DNA of 64,000 bases from Klebsiella spallanzanii (GTDB taxonomy: Bacteria; Pseudomonadota; Gammaproteobacteria; Enterobacterales; Enterobacteriaceae): contig NZ_CABGGS010000002.1 of the NCBI RefSeq assembly GCF_902158555.1, positions 62,001 to 126,000 on the forward strand. Direction: 5' to 3'. A program made the position numbers and the translations under genes. Shown piece after piece: positions 1-8,995 of this stretch; the first letter of the stretch is position 1; each line of letters begins with the position of its first letter. The notes under the pieces were generated by a model that saw only the letters and a list, made by a program, of their open reading frames with translations, made no database searches and was not told the DNA's origin.

Positions 1-776
1 AAATCGGCCAGAAAGTAGGTATCGGCTGGACGGCGCGCAGCTGCGGCCACTGCGATGCCTGCATCAGCGGCAACCAGATCAACTGTCTGGAAGGCTCGGT
101 CCCTACCATCATTAACCGCGGCGGCTTTGCCGATAAACTTCGCGCCGACTGGCAATGGGTGATCCCGCTGCCGGAAAACGTCGATATCGAATCCGCCGGG
201 CCGATGCTCTGTGGCGGCATTACCGTCTTCAAACCGCTGCTGATGCATCACGTCACGGCCAACAGCCGCGTCGGAGTGATCGGCATTGGCGGCCTCGGCC
301 ATATCGCCATCAAGCTGCTGCACGCAATGGGCGCGGAAGTCACCGCCTTTAGCTCAAACCCAGCGAAAGAGCAGGAAGTGCTGGCAATGGGCGCCGATCG
401 CGTCGTAAACAGCCGCGATCCTGAAGCCTTAAAAGTGCTGGCCGGGCAGTTCGACCTGATCATCAACACCGTTGCCGTCGACCTCGACTGGCAGCCGTAC
501 TTTGAAGCGCTGGCGTACGGCGGCAACTTCCACACCGTTGGCGCGGTAATGAAGCCGTTCCCGGTCCCCGCTTTCACCCTGATTGGCGGCGACCGCAGCA
601 TCTCTGGTTCGGCTACCGGCAACCCGTCCGAGCTGCGCAAGTTGATGAAATTTGCCGGACGCAGCAAAGTCGCACCGACCACCGAGCTGTTCCCGATGTC
701 ACAAATCAACGAAGCGCTGAAGCACGTTCGCGAGGGCAAAGCTCGCTACCGCGTGGTGCTGAAAGCCGACTTCTAA
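1..776 (+). CDS. ahr: NADPH-dependent aldehyde reductase Ahr (YjgB), 5' end outside window
   Basis: Zinc-dependent medium-chain alcohol dehydrogenase that reduces a broad range of aldehydes with NADPH in the cytosol. The reading frame is open at the left edge (first full codon at 3), leaving 257 C-terminal residues of a family that is about 339 long. The four structural-zinc cysteines lie in [15 protein letters not shown] near the start of the visible part, and the Rossmann nucleotide motif [11 protein letters not shown] follows. The sequence agrees almost residue for residue with E. coli Ahr as I remember it (for example [17 protein letters not shown]). In E. coli ahr and yjgR flank the idn genes; here they flank the gpdQ/iol region. 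The catalytic zinc site is in the missing N-terminal part. Confidence 0.93.
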   Translation, partial: IGQKVGIGWTARSCGHCDACISGNQINCLEGSVPTIINRGGFADKLRADWQWVIPLPENVDIESAGPMLCGGITVFKPLLMHHVTANSRVGVIGIGGLGHIAIKLLHAMGAEVTAFSSNPAKEQEVLAMGADRVVNSRDPEALKVLAGQFDLIINTVAVDLDWQPYFEALAYGGNFHTVGAVMKPFPVPAFTLIGGDRSISGSATGNPSELRKLMKFAGRSKVAPTTELFPMSQINEALKHVREGKARYRVVLKADF

Positions 777-829
777 TGATATCCGTGACAGGGGCGTGGC
801 ATGAACGCTCCTGACTCAGGACTTCACCG

Positions 830-850
830 CCGGGCGGCCCGTCTGCCCGG
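830..850 (+). terminator. possible ahr terminator hairpin
   Basis: CCGGGC (830-835) and GCCCGG (845-850) form a 6-bp GC stem with a 9-base loop, 54 bases after the ahr stop. Only a short T-rich stretch follows, so termination is uncertain. Confidence 0.3.
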
Positions 851-862
851 TATTTCGCCCTC

Positions 863-880
863 GGGTCATTAAACCGTCAT
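863..880 (+). promoter_or_regulatory. candidate PhoB (Pho) box upstream of the ABC/gpdQ operon
   Basis: The 18-mer GGGTCATTAAACCGTCAT fits two direct Pho-box repeats (consensus CTGTCAT, four A/T bases, CTGTCAT), with 5 of 7 and 6 of 7 matches and the right spacing. It lies 77 bases before the first permease start. This fits a phosphodiester-scavenging operon like E. coli ugp, which PhoB activates. No convincing -10 box is seen below it. Confidence 0.5.
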
Positions 881-957
881 CTCCCCGCCATCCTTTTGCA
901 GTCAATCCTTCTCAAAATCCGGGCTTCTACAAACGCCTGAACGAGACGTCTGCCACC

Positions 958-1830
958 ATGAGAAAAACTTGGCTCCCTTGGCTGATACTGTCACCTTCCC
1001 TGTTGTTTTTATTGCTGTTTACCTGGTTCCCGCTGGGGCGTTCGGTCTATGACAGCCTGTTCGATACCCGCATGGTCAGCGATGGCGGCCAGTATGTCGG
1101 GCTGGAGAACTTCAGCCGCCTGTTCGACGATAGCGTCTTCTGGCAATCTCTGGTGAATAACCTGCTTTATATCCTGCTGACGGTAGTGCCGGGCGTAACG
1201 CTGGCCCTACTGCTGGCGGTCGCCCTGACCGAGAACCACCGCATCAACCGCTGGCTGCGCACCGCCTTCTTCTTCCCGATGATTATCCCGATGGTCAGCG
1301 CCGCCGCGCTATGGCTGTTTATCTTTATGCCCGGCCTCGGCCTGCTCGATCACTATCTGGCGAAGCTGTTTGACCCGATGAACAACAACTGGCTGGGGCG
1401 CAGCAATAGCGCGCTGCTGGCTCTGTCGCTAATTGGCGTGTGGAAGTTCGCCGGTTACTACATGCTGTTTTTCCTTGCCGGACTGCAAAGCATCCCGGCG
1501 TCGACGCGCGAAGCGGCAATAATGGAAGGCGCCACCCGCACGCAGGTGTTCTTTAAAGTAACTCTGCCGCTGCTGCGCCCGACCCTGAGCTTCGTCATTA
1601 CCACGGCGCTGATTTATTCCATCACCCAGATCGACCACGTGGCGGTGATGACCCGCGGCGGGCCGGATAACGCTACCACCGTACTGCTCTACTACATCCA
1701 GAATCTCGCCTGGGATACCCATGATTTAGGTAAAGCCTCCGCCGCTACCTTCCTGACGCTGGCCGGGCTGTTCGCCTTCTCGCTGATTAACCTCAAACTG
1801 CTGGAGAAAGGAGCGCACTATGAGCGCTGA
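958..1830 (+). CDS. ABC transporter permease, UgpA/MalF type
   Basis: Inner-membrane permease, 290 residues, of the carbohydrate uptake ABC class that contains UgpA (glycerol 3-phosphate/glycerophosphodiesters). Hydrophobic segments lie around residues 8-26, 66-90, 103-125, 150-175, 205-230 and 262-280. The cytoplasmic EAA loop that docks the ATPase is present (EAAIMEG at 185-191, followed by LP at 203-204). The gene is first in a tight five-gene operon: it overlaps the next permease by 11 bases, and a phosphodiesterase, ATPase and binding protein follow. The start ATG has only a weak ribosome binding site. Specificity is inferred from gpdQ and the UgpB-like binding protein in the operon, not from the permease itself. 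Confidence 0.85.
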   Translation: MRKTWLPWLILSPSLLFLLLFTWFPLGRSVYDSLFDTRMVSDGGQYVGLENFSRLFDDSVFWQSLVNNLLYILLTVVPGVTLALLLAVALTENHRINRWLRTAFFFPMIIPMVSAAALWLFIFMPGLGLLDHYLAKLFDPMNNNWLGRSNSALLALSLIGVWKFAGYYMLFFLAGLQSIPASTREAAIMEGATRTQVFFKVTLPLLRPTLSFVITTALIYSITQIDHVAVMTRGGPDNATTVLLYYIQNLAWDTHDLGKASAATFLTLAGLFAFSLINLKLLEKGAHYER

Positions 1831-2707
1831 AATCTCGCCGCTGGTGTTGCGTTCACAAAGCGCATCACGCCCGCTATGGCTGCGCCTGCGCCGCTCGCAG
1901 CCCTTTACGCTTACGGTATTAATGTGCTGCCTGGCGCTGCTGTGGGTGAGCCCGTTTTTATGGATGCTGGCGACCTCGTTCAGCGCCACTACCTTCGGCG
2001 AGGATATGGCCTCCCTGCTGCCCCGGTTACCGCTGACGCTGGATAACTTTCGCGATGCCTGGGCCAGCGCCGACTGGCTAAGCCTCTACGCCAACACCAT
2101 TATCTTCACCTTCGGCACCTTCTTTGTGCAGCTGTTGACCATTACCACCGCCGGCTACGTCTTCGCCTGCCACGAATTTCGCGGCAAGAAGACGCTGTTC
2201 CTGATGTTCCTCGTTCAGTTGATGATCATGCCGGTGGTGATGATGGTGCCGAACATGCTGACCCTGAAAACCTTCGGCCTGCTCAATACCCTTACGGGGG
2301 TGATGATGCCCTACTTCACCTCGGCGTTCGGCGTGTTCCTGATGCGTCAGGCGTTTCTCGCCATTCCTAAAGAGCTGGAGGAGGCGGCGCTGATGGAGGG
2401 CTGTCGCTGGTGGCAGGTGCTGTTTCGCGTGCTGCTGCCGATGTCCTGGCCGTCGGTGCTGGCCTTCGCCACCGTCAGCATTACCTACCACTGGAACGAA
2501 TATCTGTGGCCGCTAATGATGCTGAACGACCCGGATAAACAGGTGCTGACCGTGGGGCTGGTCTCTTTCGCCATGGGCGCAGAATCCGGCGGTCAGTGGG
2601 GCATCATCGGTGCCGGAACGCTGATGGTCTGTCTGCCACTGATGCTGGCGTTCATCCTTTTCCAGAAACAGTTCCTGCGAAGCTTCGGCTTCTCCGGGAT
2701 CAAATAA
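1820..2707 (+). CDS. ABC transporter permease, UgpE/MalG type
   Basis: Second permease of the same importer, 295 residues, forming the heterodimeric channel with the preceding protein. It has a long polar N-terminus (1-29) and then about six membrane segments starting at about 30. The EAA loop is seen as EEAALMEG at 187-194 with LP further on (LLPM). The ATG at 1820 lies inside the end of the previous gene and has AAAGGAG upstream. Ten bases separate its stop from gpdQ. Membership in the UgpE/MalG family is clear; substrate is inferred from context. Confidence 0.85.
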   Translation: MSAEISPLVLRSQSASRPLWLRLRRSQPFTLTVLMCCLALLWVSPFLWMLATSFSATTFGEDMASLLPRLPLTLDNFRDAWASADWLSLYANTIIFTFGTFFVQLLTITTAGYVFACHEFRGKKTLFLMFLVQLMIMPVVMMVPNMLTLKTFGLLNTLTGVMMPYFTSAFGVFLMRQAFLAIPKELEEAALMEGCRWWQVLFRVLLPMSWPSVLAFATVSITYHWNEYLWPLMMLNDPDKQVLTVGLVSFAMGAESGGQWGIIGAGTLMVCLPLMLAFILFQKQFLRSFGFSGIK

Positions 2708-2717
2708 GGAGTTATTC

Positions 2718-3542
2718 ATGCTGTTAGCGCAAATTTCCGATACCCATTTCCGCAGTCACGGCCAGAAGCTGTATGGATTTATTGACGTTAACGCCGCCAA
2801 CGCCGACGTGGTGTCCCAGCTTAATGCCCTGCAGGAACGTCCGGACGCAGTGGTAGTGAGCGGTGATATCGTCAACTGCGGCCGCCCGGAAGAGTATCAG
2901 GTCGCTCGCCAGATCCTCGGCAGCCTGAACTATCCGCTGTATCTCATTCCCGGCAACCATGACGATAAAGCGCTGTTTCTGGAATACCTGCATCCGCTGT
3001 GCCCGCAGCTCGGTACCGACGCGCAAAACATGCATTACGCAGTAGATGACTTTGCCACTCGCCTGCTGTTTATTGACTCCAGCCGGGCGGGGACGTCGAA
3101 AGGCTGGCTGACCGACGAAACCATCAAATGGCTGGAAGCCCAGCTGTTTGACGGCGGCGATAAACCGGCGACGGTGTTTATGCATCATCCGCCGCTGCCG
3201 CTTGGCAACGCGCAGATGGACCCTATCGCCTGCGAAAACGGCCACCGTCTGCTGGGGCTGGTTGAACGCTTCCCGTCGCTGACGCGCATTTTCTGCGGCC
3301 ATAACCATAGCCTGACCATGACGCAGTATCGCCAGGCCATCATCTCCACCATTCCGGGAACCGTCCACCAGGTACCTTATTTTCATGAAGATACCCGTCC
3401 GTATTACGACCTCTCCCCGGCGTCGTGCCTGATGCATCGCCAGGTGGGCGAACAGTGGGTGAGCTACCAGCATCCGCTGACCCACTACGCCGGACCGTGG
3501 ATGTACGACGAAAATATCAGTTGCCCAACGGAAGATCGCTAA
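2718..3542 (+). CDS. gpdQ: glycerophosphodiesterase GpdQ
   Basis: Binuclear metallophosphoesterase, 274 residues, that cleaves glycerophosphodiesters to glycerol 3-phosphate and an alcohol and is promiscuous toward other phosphodiesters and organophosphates. All ligands known from the Enterobacter (Klebsiella) aerogenes enzyme sit at the same numbers: Asp8, His10, Asp50, Asn80, His156, His195 and His197. Length and most of the sequence agree with that enzyme from memory, with scattered substitutions, so this is an ortholog from a related species. There is no signal peptide, so substrate must be imported first. It lies between the permease and ATPase genes, which ties import directly to hydrolysis. 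The ribosome binding site AAGGAG is strong. In E. coli ugp this place is taken by the unrelated UgpQ. Confidence 0.95.
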   Translation: MLLAQISDTHFRSHGQKLYGFIDVNAANADVVSQLNALQERPDAVVVSGDIVNCGRPEEYQVARQILGSLNYPLYLIPGNHDDKALFLEYLHPLCPQLGTDAQNMHYAVDDFATRLLFIDSSRAGTSKGWLTDETIKWLEAQLFDGGDKPATVFMHHPPLPLGNAQMDPIACENGHRLLGLVERFPSLTRIFCGHNHSLTMTQYRQAIISTIPGTVHQVPYFHEDTRPYYDLSPASCLMHRQVGEQWVSYQHPLTHYAGPWMYDENISCPTEDR

Positions 3543-3547
3543 TCGCC

Positions 3548-4621
3548 ATGCTTAGTCTGCAAAACATCAGTAAACAGTTTGACGGAAAACCGGCCCTCAG
3601 CGCCCTGTCGCTGGATATTCACGATGGGGAATTCGTGGTGCTGGTAGGCCCGTCCGGCTGCGGTAAAAGCACGCTGTTGCGTCTGCTTGCCGGACTGGAG
3701 CCGGTCAGCGAGGGGGAGATCTGGCTGCATGATGAGAACATCACCGAAATGTCGCCCAGAGAGCGTAATTTCGCGATGATCTTCCAGAACTATGCCCTGT
3801 TTCCGCATCTGTCGGTACGCGACAACATCACCTTCGGCATGAAGGTGCGCAAAGAGGAGAAAACCAGCTGGCAGCCGCGGGTGGATAAAGTCGCGCAGAT
3901 GCTGCAACTGGATAGCTTGCTGGAGCGCAAACCGGCGAAACTTTCCGGCGGCCAGCGGCAGCGGGTGGCGATGGCGCGGGCGATTGTGCGCAATCCGCGC
4001 CTGTTCCTGATGGATGAGCCGCTCTCCAACCTCGATGCCCGCCTGCGCAGCGAAGTGCGCGACAGCATTATGGACCTCCACCAGCAGCTCAAAACCAGCA
4101 CCGTCTATGTAACTCACGACCAGACGGAAGCGATGTCGATGGCCGACCGTATTGTGGTGATGAACGGCGGCCACGTGCAGCAGGTCGGGCGACCGGAGTA
4201 TCTCTACGCCAACCCGGCCAATCTGTTTGTTGCCGGGTTTATTGGCTCCCCGGCGATGAATCTGCTCTCACTGCCCTGTGCTGACGGCGAGGTACTGCTC
4301 GGCGAACAGCGTCATCCGCTGCCGCCGCGCTACCGCGAAGAGTCCCAGGTATGGTTAGGCATTCGTCCGGAACATATCAGCGATCGCGTGGAGGAAAGTC
4401 ATTTGCGCCTGCCTGCCACCGTGCTGCAACGAGAACTGATGGGAGCAGATTATCTGCTTCATGTCAGCACCCCCATCGGCACTTTACGCTTTAGCCGCCG
4501 CCATCGCGGCGCGGTGCCGGAGAAAGGCGATTCGCTGCCCCTCGGCTTTTCGCCCGGTGATATTCATCTTTTTCATGCTGAGCAACAGCACAATTTACTG
4601 ATGGAGACAGACCATGTTTAA
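3548..4621 (+). CDS. ABC transporter ATPase, UgpC/MalK type
   Basis: Energises the importer; 357 residues from the ATG at 3548, which is chosen because homology begins there and the reading frame upstream lies inside gpdQ. Walker A is GPSGCGKST (34-42), the signature is LSGGQRQR (132-139), Walker B is LFLMDE (152-157) and the switch histidine is His190. A regulatory TOBE/OB domain follows from about residue 235, as in MalK and UgpC. The start is six bases after the gpdQ stop, and the end overlaps the binding-protein gene by eight bases, so the two are translationally coupled. Confidence 0.88.
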   Translation: MLSLQNISKQFDGKPALSALSLDIHDGEFVVLVGPSGCGKSTLLRLLAGLEPVSEGEIWLHDENITEMSPRERNFAMIFQNYALFPHLSVRDNITFGMKVRKEEKTSWQPRVDKVAQMLQLDSLLERKPAKLSGGQRQRVAMARAIVRNPRLFLMDEPLSNLDARLRSEVRDSIMDLHQQLKTSTVYVTHDQTEAMSMADRIVVMNGGHVQQVGRPEYLYANPANLFVAGFIGSPAMNLLSLPCADGEVLLGEQRHPLPPRYREESQVWLGIRPEHISDRVEESHLRLPATVLQRELMGADYLLHVSTPIGTLRFSRRHRGAVPEKGDSLPLGFSPGDIHLFHAEQQHNLLMETDHV

Positions 4622-5924
4622 ACCCCTCACCGCTCTCGCGGTCGGGCTCAGCTTCGCCCTGAGCGGCGCGGCGCTGGCGAAAGAGAAGATCGATTTCATG
4701 TTTCCAGCGCCGGTGGACGGCAAGCTGACCATGGAGATGACCCGCGTCATTAAGCAATTCAACGAGTCGCAGCAGGACGTGGAAGTGCGCGGGATCTTTA
4801 CCGGGAACTATGACACCACCAAGATCAAAGCCGAATCCGCGCAGAAGGCCGGGCAGCCGCCTGCGCTGGTGATTATGTCCGCCAACTTCACCACCGATCT
4901 GGCGCTGAAGGATGAGATCCTGCCGATGGACGAACTGTTCCAGTATGGCAATCAAAAAGCGGGAGATTTTCTGGTGAAGGAGTTCTGGCCTGCGATGCAT
5001 AAAAACGCCCAGGTCATGGGCACCACCTATGCGATCCCTTTCCATAACTCGACGCCGATCCTCTATTACAACAAAACGATGTTCGATCAGGCCGGGCTCA
5101 AACAGCCGCCGCAAACCTGGGCCGAGCTGCTGGCAGATGCCAAAAAGCTGACCGACGAAAGCAAAGGCCAGTGGGGGATCATGCTGCCGTCGACTAACGA
5201 TGATTATGGCGGCTGGATCTTCTCGGCGCTGGTTCGCGCCAACGGCGGTAAATACTTTAATGAAGATTATCCGGGCGAAGTGTATTACAACTCGCCGACC
5301 ACCATCGGCGCCCTGCGCTTCTGGCAGAACCTGGTTTATAAAGACAAGGTAATGCCTTCCGGCGTGCTGAATTCGAAACAGATCAGCGCCAGCTTCTTCT
5401 CCGGCAAAGTCGGGATGGCGATGCTGAGTACCGGCGCGCTGGGCTTTATGCGCGAGAACAGCAAAGATTTTGAGCTGGGTGTGGCGATGCTACCGGCCAA
5501 AGAGCAGCGAGCAGTGCCAATCGGCGGTGCCAGCCTGGTGAGCTTTAAGGGCATCAACGATGCGCAGAAGAAAGCGGCGTATCAGTTCCTGACGTATCTG
5601 GTTAGTCCGCAGGTTAACGGTGCCTGGAGCCGCTTTACCGGTTACTTCTCGCCGCGCAAGGCCGCCTACGATACGCCGGAAATGAAAGCATATTTGCAGC
5701 AGGATCCGCGAGCGGCTATCGCCCTGGAGCAACTGAAGTATGCCCATCCGTGGTACTCCACCTGGGAGACCGTTGCCGTGCGTAAGGCGATGGAAAACCA
5801 GCTGGCCGCAGCGGTAAACGATGCAAAAGTCACCCCGGAAGCAGCCGTGCAGGCGGCGCAGAAGGAGGCCGATGCGCTGATGAAGCCGTATGTGGATAAG
5901 ACCGCGCTGGCGGAAGTGAAGTAA
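4614..5924 (+). CDS. periplasmic solute-binding protein, UgpB type
   Basis: Substrate-binding protein of the importer, 436 residues with a Sec signal peptide (hydrophobic 5-20, predicted cut after SGAALA at 22). It belongs to the family 1 sugar-binding fold and shares local motifs with UgpB, such as PFHNSTPILYYNK, IGGASL and TGYFSPRKAAYD. UgpB binds glycerol 3-phosphate and glycerophosphocholine. A glycerophosphodiester ligand is therefore likely but is not proven by the sequence. It is the last gene of the operon, whereas ugpB is first in E. coli, so this operon is organised differently. Confidence 0.85.
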   Translation: MFKPLTALAVGLSFALSGAALAKEKIDFMFPAPVDGKLTMEMTRVIKQFNESQQDVEVRGIFTGNYDTTKIKAESAQKAGQPPALVIMSANFTTDLALKDEILPMDELFQYGNQKAGDFLVKEFWPAMHKNAQVMGTTYAIPFHNSTPILYYNKTMFDQAGLKQPPQTWAELLADAKKLTDESKGQWGIMLPSTNDDYGGWIFSALVRANGGKYFNEDYPGEVYYNSPTTIGALRFWQNLVYKDKVMPSGVLNSKQISASFFSGKVGMAMLSTGALGFMRENSKDFELGVAMLPAKEQRAVPIGGASLVSFKGINDAQKKAAYQFLTYLVSPQVNGAWSRFTGYFSPRKAAYDTPEMKAYLQQDPRAAIALEQLKYAHPWYSTWETVAVRKAMENQLAAAVNDAKVTPEAAVQAAQKEADALMKPYVDKTALAEVK

Positions 5925-5930
5925 GTCTTT

Positions 5931-5968
5931 CCCCTCACCCTAACCCTCTCCCCGATGGGGAGAGGGGA
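5931..5968. repeat. CT-rich palindromic intergenic repeat, copy 1
   Basis: Begins CCCCTCACCCTAACC and ends with a perfect 10-bp stem, CCCTCTCCCC (5944-5953) and GGGGAGAGGG (5957-5966), loop GAT. The same unit recurs at 46085, 49909 and, inverted, at 49998. Directly follows the binding-protein gene and may stop or stabilise its transcript. Confidence 0.8.
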
Positions 5969-6037
5969 CAGTTCAGCGCAGCTTATTCGGATCAGCGCGG
6001 TTGAGCATTTACGAAAGGATTCAGGATGTGAGACAGG

Positions 6038-6068
6038 AAAAAAAGCAGGCCATACGAAGTATGGCCTG
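6038..6068 (-). terminator. rho-independent terminator of the iolD-iolG-iolH-iolE operon
   Basis: A perfect 10-bp stem CAGGCCATAC/GTATGGCCTG (6046-6055 and 6059-6068) with loop GAA. On the minus strand it is followed by seven U residues (plus-strand A run 6038-6044). It starts 16 bases after the iolE stop. Confidence 0.9.
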
Positions 6069-6083
6069 TAAGTGAAACAACGA

Positions 6084-6983
6084 TTAGATTCCTGCCGTTT
6101 CGCGGATATATTTACGTGCTTTTACTGCGTATTCGAATGGGTTAGCCAGCGCCGGATCCTGCTCTGCCTCAACCACCATCCAGCCTTTGTAGCCATGCTC
6201 GTCCAGCAGTTTGAACACCGGACGGAAATCAATCACGCCATCGCCCGGAACGGTGAAGGTGCCTTTCTTCACGCCATCGAGGAAAGAGAGCCCTTCGCGG
6301 CGCACCTGCTCGATCACCGGCGGACGCACATCTTTCAGGTGCACGTGGTTAATGCGCGGCAGATATTTTTTCAGGATCGCCAGCATCGGCTCCTCGCCGC
6401 CTTCGGAATACCAGGCGTGGCCGGTGTCGTACAGCAGGAAGACTTTGTCATCCACCAGCGACATAAACTTGTCGATCTCTTCTGTCGTCTGGATGCCGGT
6501 GCCCATATGGTGGTGCAGGCAGACCTGCATGCCTTTTTCTGCCGCCAGGCGACCAAGCGTGTTGTAGCCTTCCGCAACCTGTTGCCACTCTTGTTCGCTA
6601 AAGCACGGTTTCGCATTGCCAAGAATCGGTTTTTCCAGACCCTGGATGCTGCCGCTCTGCTCAGAACAGCCAATCACTTTTGCGCCCATCGCATGAAGAA
6701 AATTCATGTGATTGACGAATTCATCAATAGTTTTTTCCCGCTGCCCATTGGCAAAAAAGGTACTAAACCAGGCGTTGCAAATCTGAATACCGCGGATATC
6801 CAGCATCGGCTTGAGAACCGCCGGATCGCGTGGATATTTGCTGCCGACTTCACTACCGGTAAAGCCTGCCAGCGCCATTTCGCTGACGATTTGCTGGAAA
6901 GTATTTTCGCTGCCCAGCTCTGGCATGTCGTCGTTAGTCCAACCAATCGGGGCGATAGCCAGTTTCACGTTATCTTTGTTCAT
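6084..6983 (-). CDS. iolE: myo-inosose-2 dehydratase IolE
   Basis: Dehydrates 2-keto-myo-inositol to 3D-(3,5/4)-trihydroxycyclohexane-1,2-dione, the second step of inositol catabolism. It is 299 residues with a xylose-isomerase-like TIM barrel; the start of family homology ([18 protein letters not shown]) and the acidic/His metal motifs [15 protein letters not shown] and VVEAEQD are typical of IolE. The ATG at 6983 is preferred over the longer open frame because AGGAG stands just upstream and homology begins there. It is last in a leftward operon, 25 bases after the IolH-like gene. Confidence 0.92.
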   Translation of the reverse strand: MNKDNVKLAIAPIGWTNDDMPELGSENTFQQIVSEMALAGFTGSEVGSKYPRDPAVLKPMLDIRGIQICNAWFSTFFANGQREKTIDEFVNHMNFLHAMGAKVIGCSEQSGSIQGLEKPILGNAKPCFSEQEWQQVAEGYNTLGRLAAEKGMQVCLHHHMGTGIQTTEEIDKFMSLVDDKVFLLYDTGHAWYSEGGEEPMLAILKKYLPRINHVHLKDVRPPVIEQVRREGLSFLDGVKKGTFTVPGDGVIDFRPVFKLLDEHGYKGWMVVEAEQDPALANPFEYAVKARKYIRETAGI

Positions 6984-7008
6984 AGTAGGGGGCTCCTGCC
7001 GCTGCGCC

Positions 7009-7893
7009 TTATCGGCGCAGCAATTCACGTTCGATGAGTTCACGGGTTTCCACTGCCTGGTATTTCATTTTTTCCGGGTAGCCGAACAGCGAGGTGGCCA
7101 CAATTGGCTCACCGCCGACCTTGAAGGTCTGCTCGGCAAATTTCATGTCGCGCAAGGTACGGAACAGCGCGTCGAAATCAACATCCCCTTCCCCGACGCC
7201 CACATGCTGGTGAACGACGGCATCCACTCCCGGCGGATTAACGATATAGCGGCAATGTTTTGTATGGTTGCGGGTATCAGCAATCAGCACATGAGAAAGA
7301 TCGCTTCCCGCGTAGCGCAGCATCTTCTCAACGTCACCCACGCCTTTGTCATAGAAGAAGGTGTGCGGGACGCTGTAGACGTACTTAACGTTATCGCTGC
7401 GGAACGACTTAACAATATCGACGGTTTCGTTGTTCTCTTCGCAGAAGTCCCACGGATGCGCCTGGATTTCAACGCGGATACCTTCGCGTTCGAAAATCGG
7501 CAGCAGCTCTTCCATGGAGCGATAGAACATCTCATCGCAAATCTCTGGCTGGTTAGGATCGCCGGAGAACTCGGTGTTGATCACCTGTACACCCATTTCA
7601 ACCGCAATTTCGATCAGTCGTTTCCAGTTTTTCACTGCCGCCTGACGGCGCAGCTCATCCGGACCGGACCAGCGATAAACACAGATAAATGAAGAGAGCT
7701 CCACGCCGGTTTCACGCAGCGCCTGCTTGTACTCAGCCATAATTTCCCGGCTGGCGCGCGGGTGCTTGTAGAACGGGTTGATCTGCGGATGCGGCGATTG
7801 CTCAATGTACTTGTAGCCCCACTCCGCCACCTGGTGAACCATTCGGGTAACCCCGAGGTCTTTAATTACATCAACATCAAAGGCAATTTTCAT
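7009..7893 (-). CDS. iolH: IolH-like sugar phosphate isomerase/epimerase family protein
   Basis: A 294-residue TIM-barrel protein of the xylose isomerase-like superfamily. Metal-ligand candidates are in [22 protein letters not shown] and LIADTRNH. Its place between iolG and iolE matches the protein called IolH in enterobacterial inositol clusters, whose exact reaction is not established. The name rests on position and family rather than on a diagnostic motif. Gaps of 40 and 25 bases to its neighbours show it belongs to the iolD-iolG-iolH-iolE operon. IolI-type isomerase is a possible alternative, but a better IolI candidate is at 17223. Confidence 0.7.
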   Translation of the reverse strand: MKIAFDVDVIKDLGVTRMVHQVAEWGYKYIEQSPHPQINPFYKHPRASREIMAEYKQALRETGVELSSFICVYRWSGPDELRRQAAVKNWKRLIEIAVEMGVQVINTEFSGDPNQPEICDEMFYRSMEELLPIFEREGIRVEIQAHPWDFCEENNETVDIVKSFRSDNVKYVYSVPHTFFYDKGVGDVEKMLRYAGSDLSHVLIADTRNHTKHCRYIVNPPGVDAVVHQHVGVGEGDVDFDALFRTLRDMKFAEQTFKVGGEPIVATSLFGYPEKMKYQAVETRELIERELLRR

Positions 7894-7933
7894 CGTCGTT
7901 ACCTGTGCAAAGAAGTTCCGTCAGCAATCGCGC

Positions 7934-8947
7934 TTAGCGTTTGTAGAATGCCGGGCACTCAGGCAGCGTCACCTCAACCGGCTCGCTGGTTCCCTGCGCT
8001 TTAATACAGGCGTCGGCAGCCACGGATGCTGCATAGCCATCCCATGCCGATGGGCCGTGCAGCTCGCCCGCCTGAACATCATTGATGAAGGCCTGTAGCT
8101 CAACGTCATAGGCTTTAATAAAGCGATCTTTCCAGTCGACCAGAATGGCAGTCGACAGGTTAGCGGATTTACGCATCTGCACCGCTGACGGCTCAGGCAG
8201 GCGGGCAATACCAGTTTCCCCAACCACTTCACACTGGATATCGTAGCCGTACTGGCAGTTCACGAAGACTTCAACATCGATCAGGGTGCCTTTTTTCGTT
8301 TCAAACGACACGATCTGCGGATCTTTCAGGCGCGCATGGGTGTGCGAAGTAGAGCGCGGGAAGCGCACCTGCACGGAAACATAGTCGTCATTCAGCAGCC
8401 AGCGCAGAACGTCCAGCTCGTGAATCAGGGTGTTGGTGATCGCCATGTTGGTGACATAATCCTCACCTACCGACTGGTTGCGGTGCGCGCAGCGCAGCAT
8501 CAGCGGTGCGCCGATATCGCCGTCATCGATCACTTTTTTCAGCGCCAGGTAGCCTTCGTCATAAGGGCGCATAAACCCAACCTGTACCAGGCGACGACCG
8601 GCTTTCATCTCTGCATCAACAATCCGGCGGCAGCCTTCTGCGCTCATCGCCAGCGGCTTCTCGCAGAACACTGGCTTACCGGCAGCAATGGCGGCCAGGG
8701 TGTACTCTTCGTGGGTTGGATCCCATGAAGTGACCAGAATGGCATCTACGTTGCTGGCCATAATCACATCATGACCGTCGGCATATACTTCTGCATGCAC
8801 GCCCGGCAATGCAACCGCGGCCCGCGCGTTCTCTTCGTTGATATCCGAAACCGCCACTACCGTGGCTCCCTGCAGTACCTGAGTGCAGCGGCGGATATGT
8901 TCTTTACCGATAGCGCCGGCACCGATGACACCTAATTTGAGTGACAT
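7934..8947 (-). CDS. iolG: inositol 2-dehydrogenase IolG
   Basis: Oxidises myo-inositol to 2-keto-myo-inositol with NAD+, the first step of the pathway. It is 337 residues and belongs to the GFO/IDH/MocA family: N-terminal Rossmann motif GAGAIG (9-14), the EKP motif with Lys97 (96-98), and HELD with His176 and Asp179 in the catalytic C-terminal domain. The motif [17 protein letters not shown] is typical of IolG. It lies 48 bases after iolD in the same leftward operon. Confidence 0.93.
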   Translation of the reverse strand: MSLKLGVIGAGAIGKEHIRRCTQVLQGATVVAVSDINEENARAAVALPGVHAEVYADGHDVIMASNVDAILVTSWDPTHEEYTLAAIAAGKPVFCEKPLAMSAEGCRRIVDAEMKAGRRLVQVGFMRPYDEGYLALKKVIDDGDIGAPLMLRCAHRNQSVGEDYVTNMAITNTLIHELDVLRWLLNDDYVSVQVRFPRSTSHTHARLKDPQIVSFETKKGTLIDVEVFVNCQYGYDIQCEVVGETGIARLPEPSAVQMRKSANLSTAILVDWKDRFIKAYDVELQAFINDVQAGELHGPSAWDGYAASVAADACIKAQGTSEPVEVTLPECPAFYKR

Positions 8948-8995
8948 AGTTGGTTTTCTCCCGAGATTTGTAGGGTTCAGGGTTTGTGTTCTGTT

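Noticed and set aside
6072-7037. 321-residue open frame on the plus strand
   Set aside because: Antisense to iolE; begins inside the terminator hairpin of the iol operon.
8420-8425. Loss of a catalytic residue in IolG (Asn at 172, four residues before His176)
   Set aside because: Enterobacterial IolG proteins vary at this position (Salmonella has Glu by memory), while Lys97, His176 and Asp179 are kept, so there is no reason to call it inactive.
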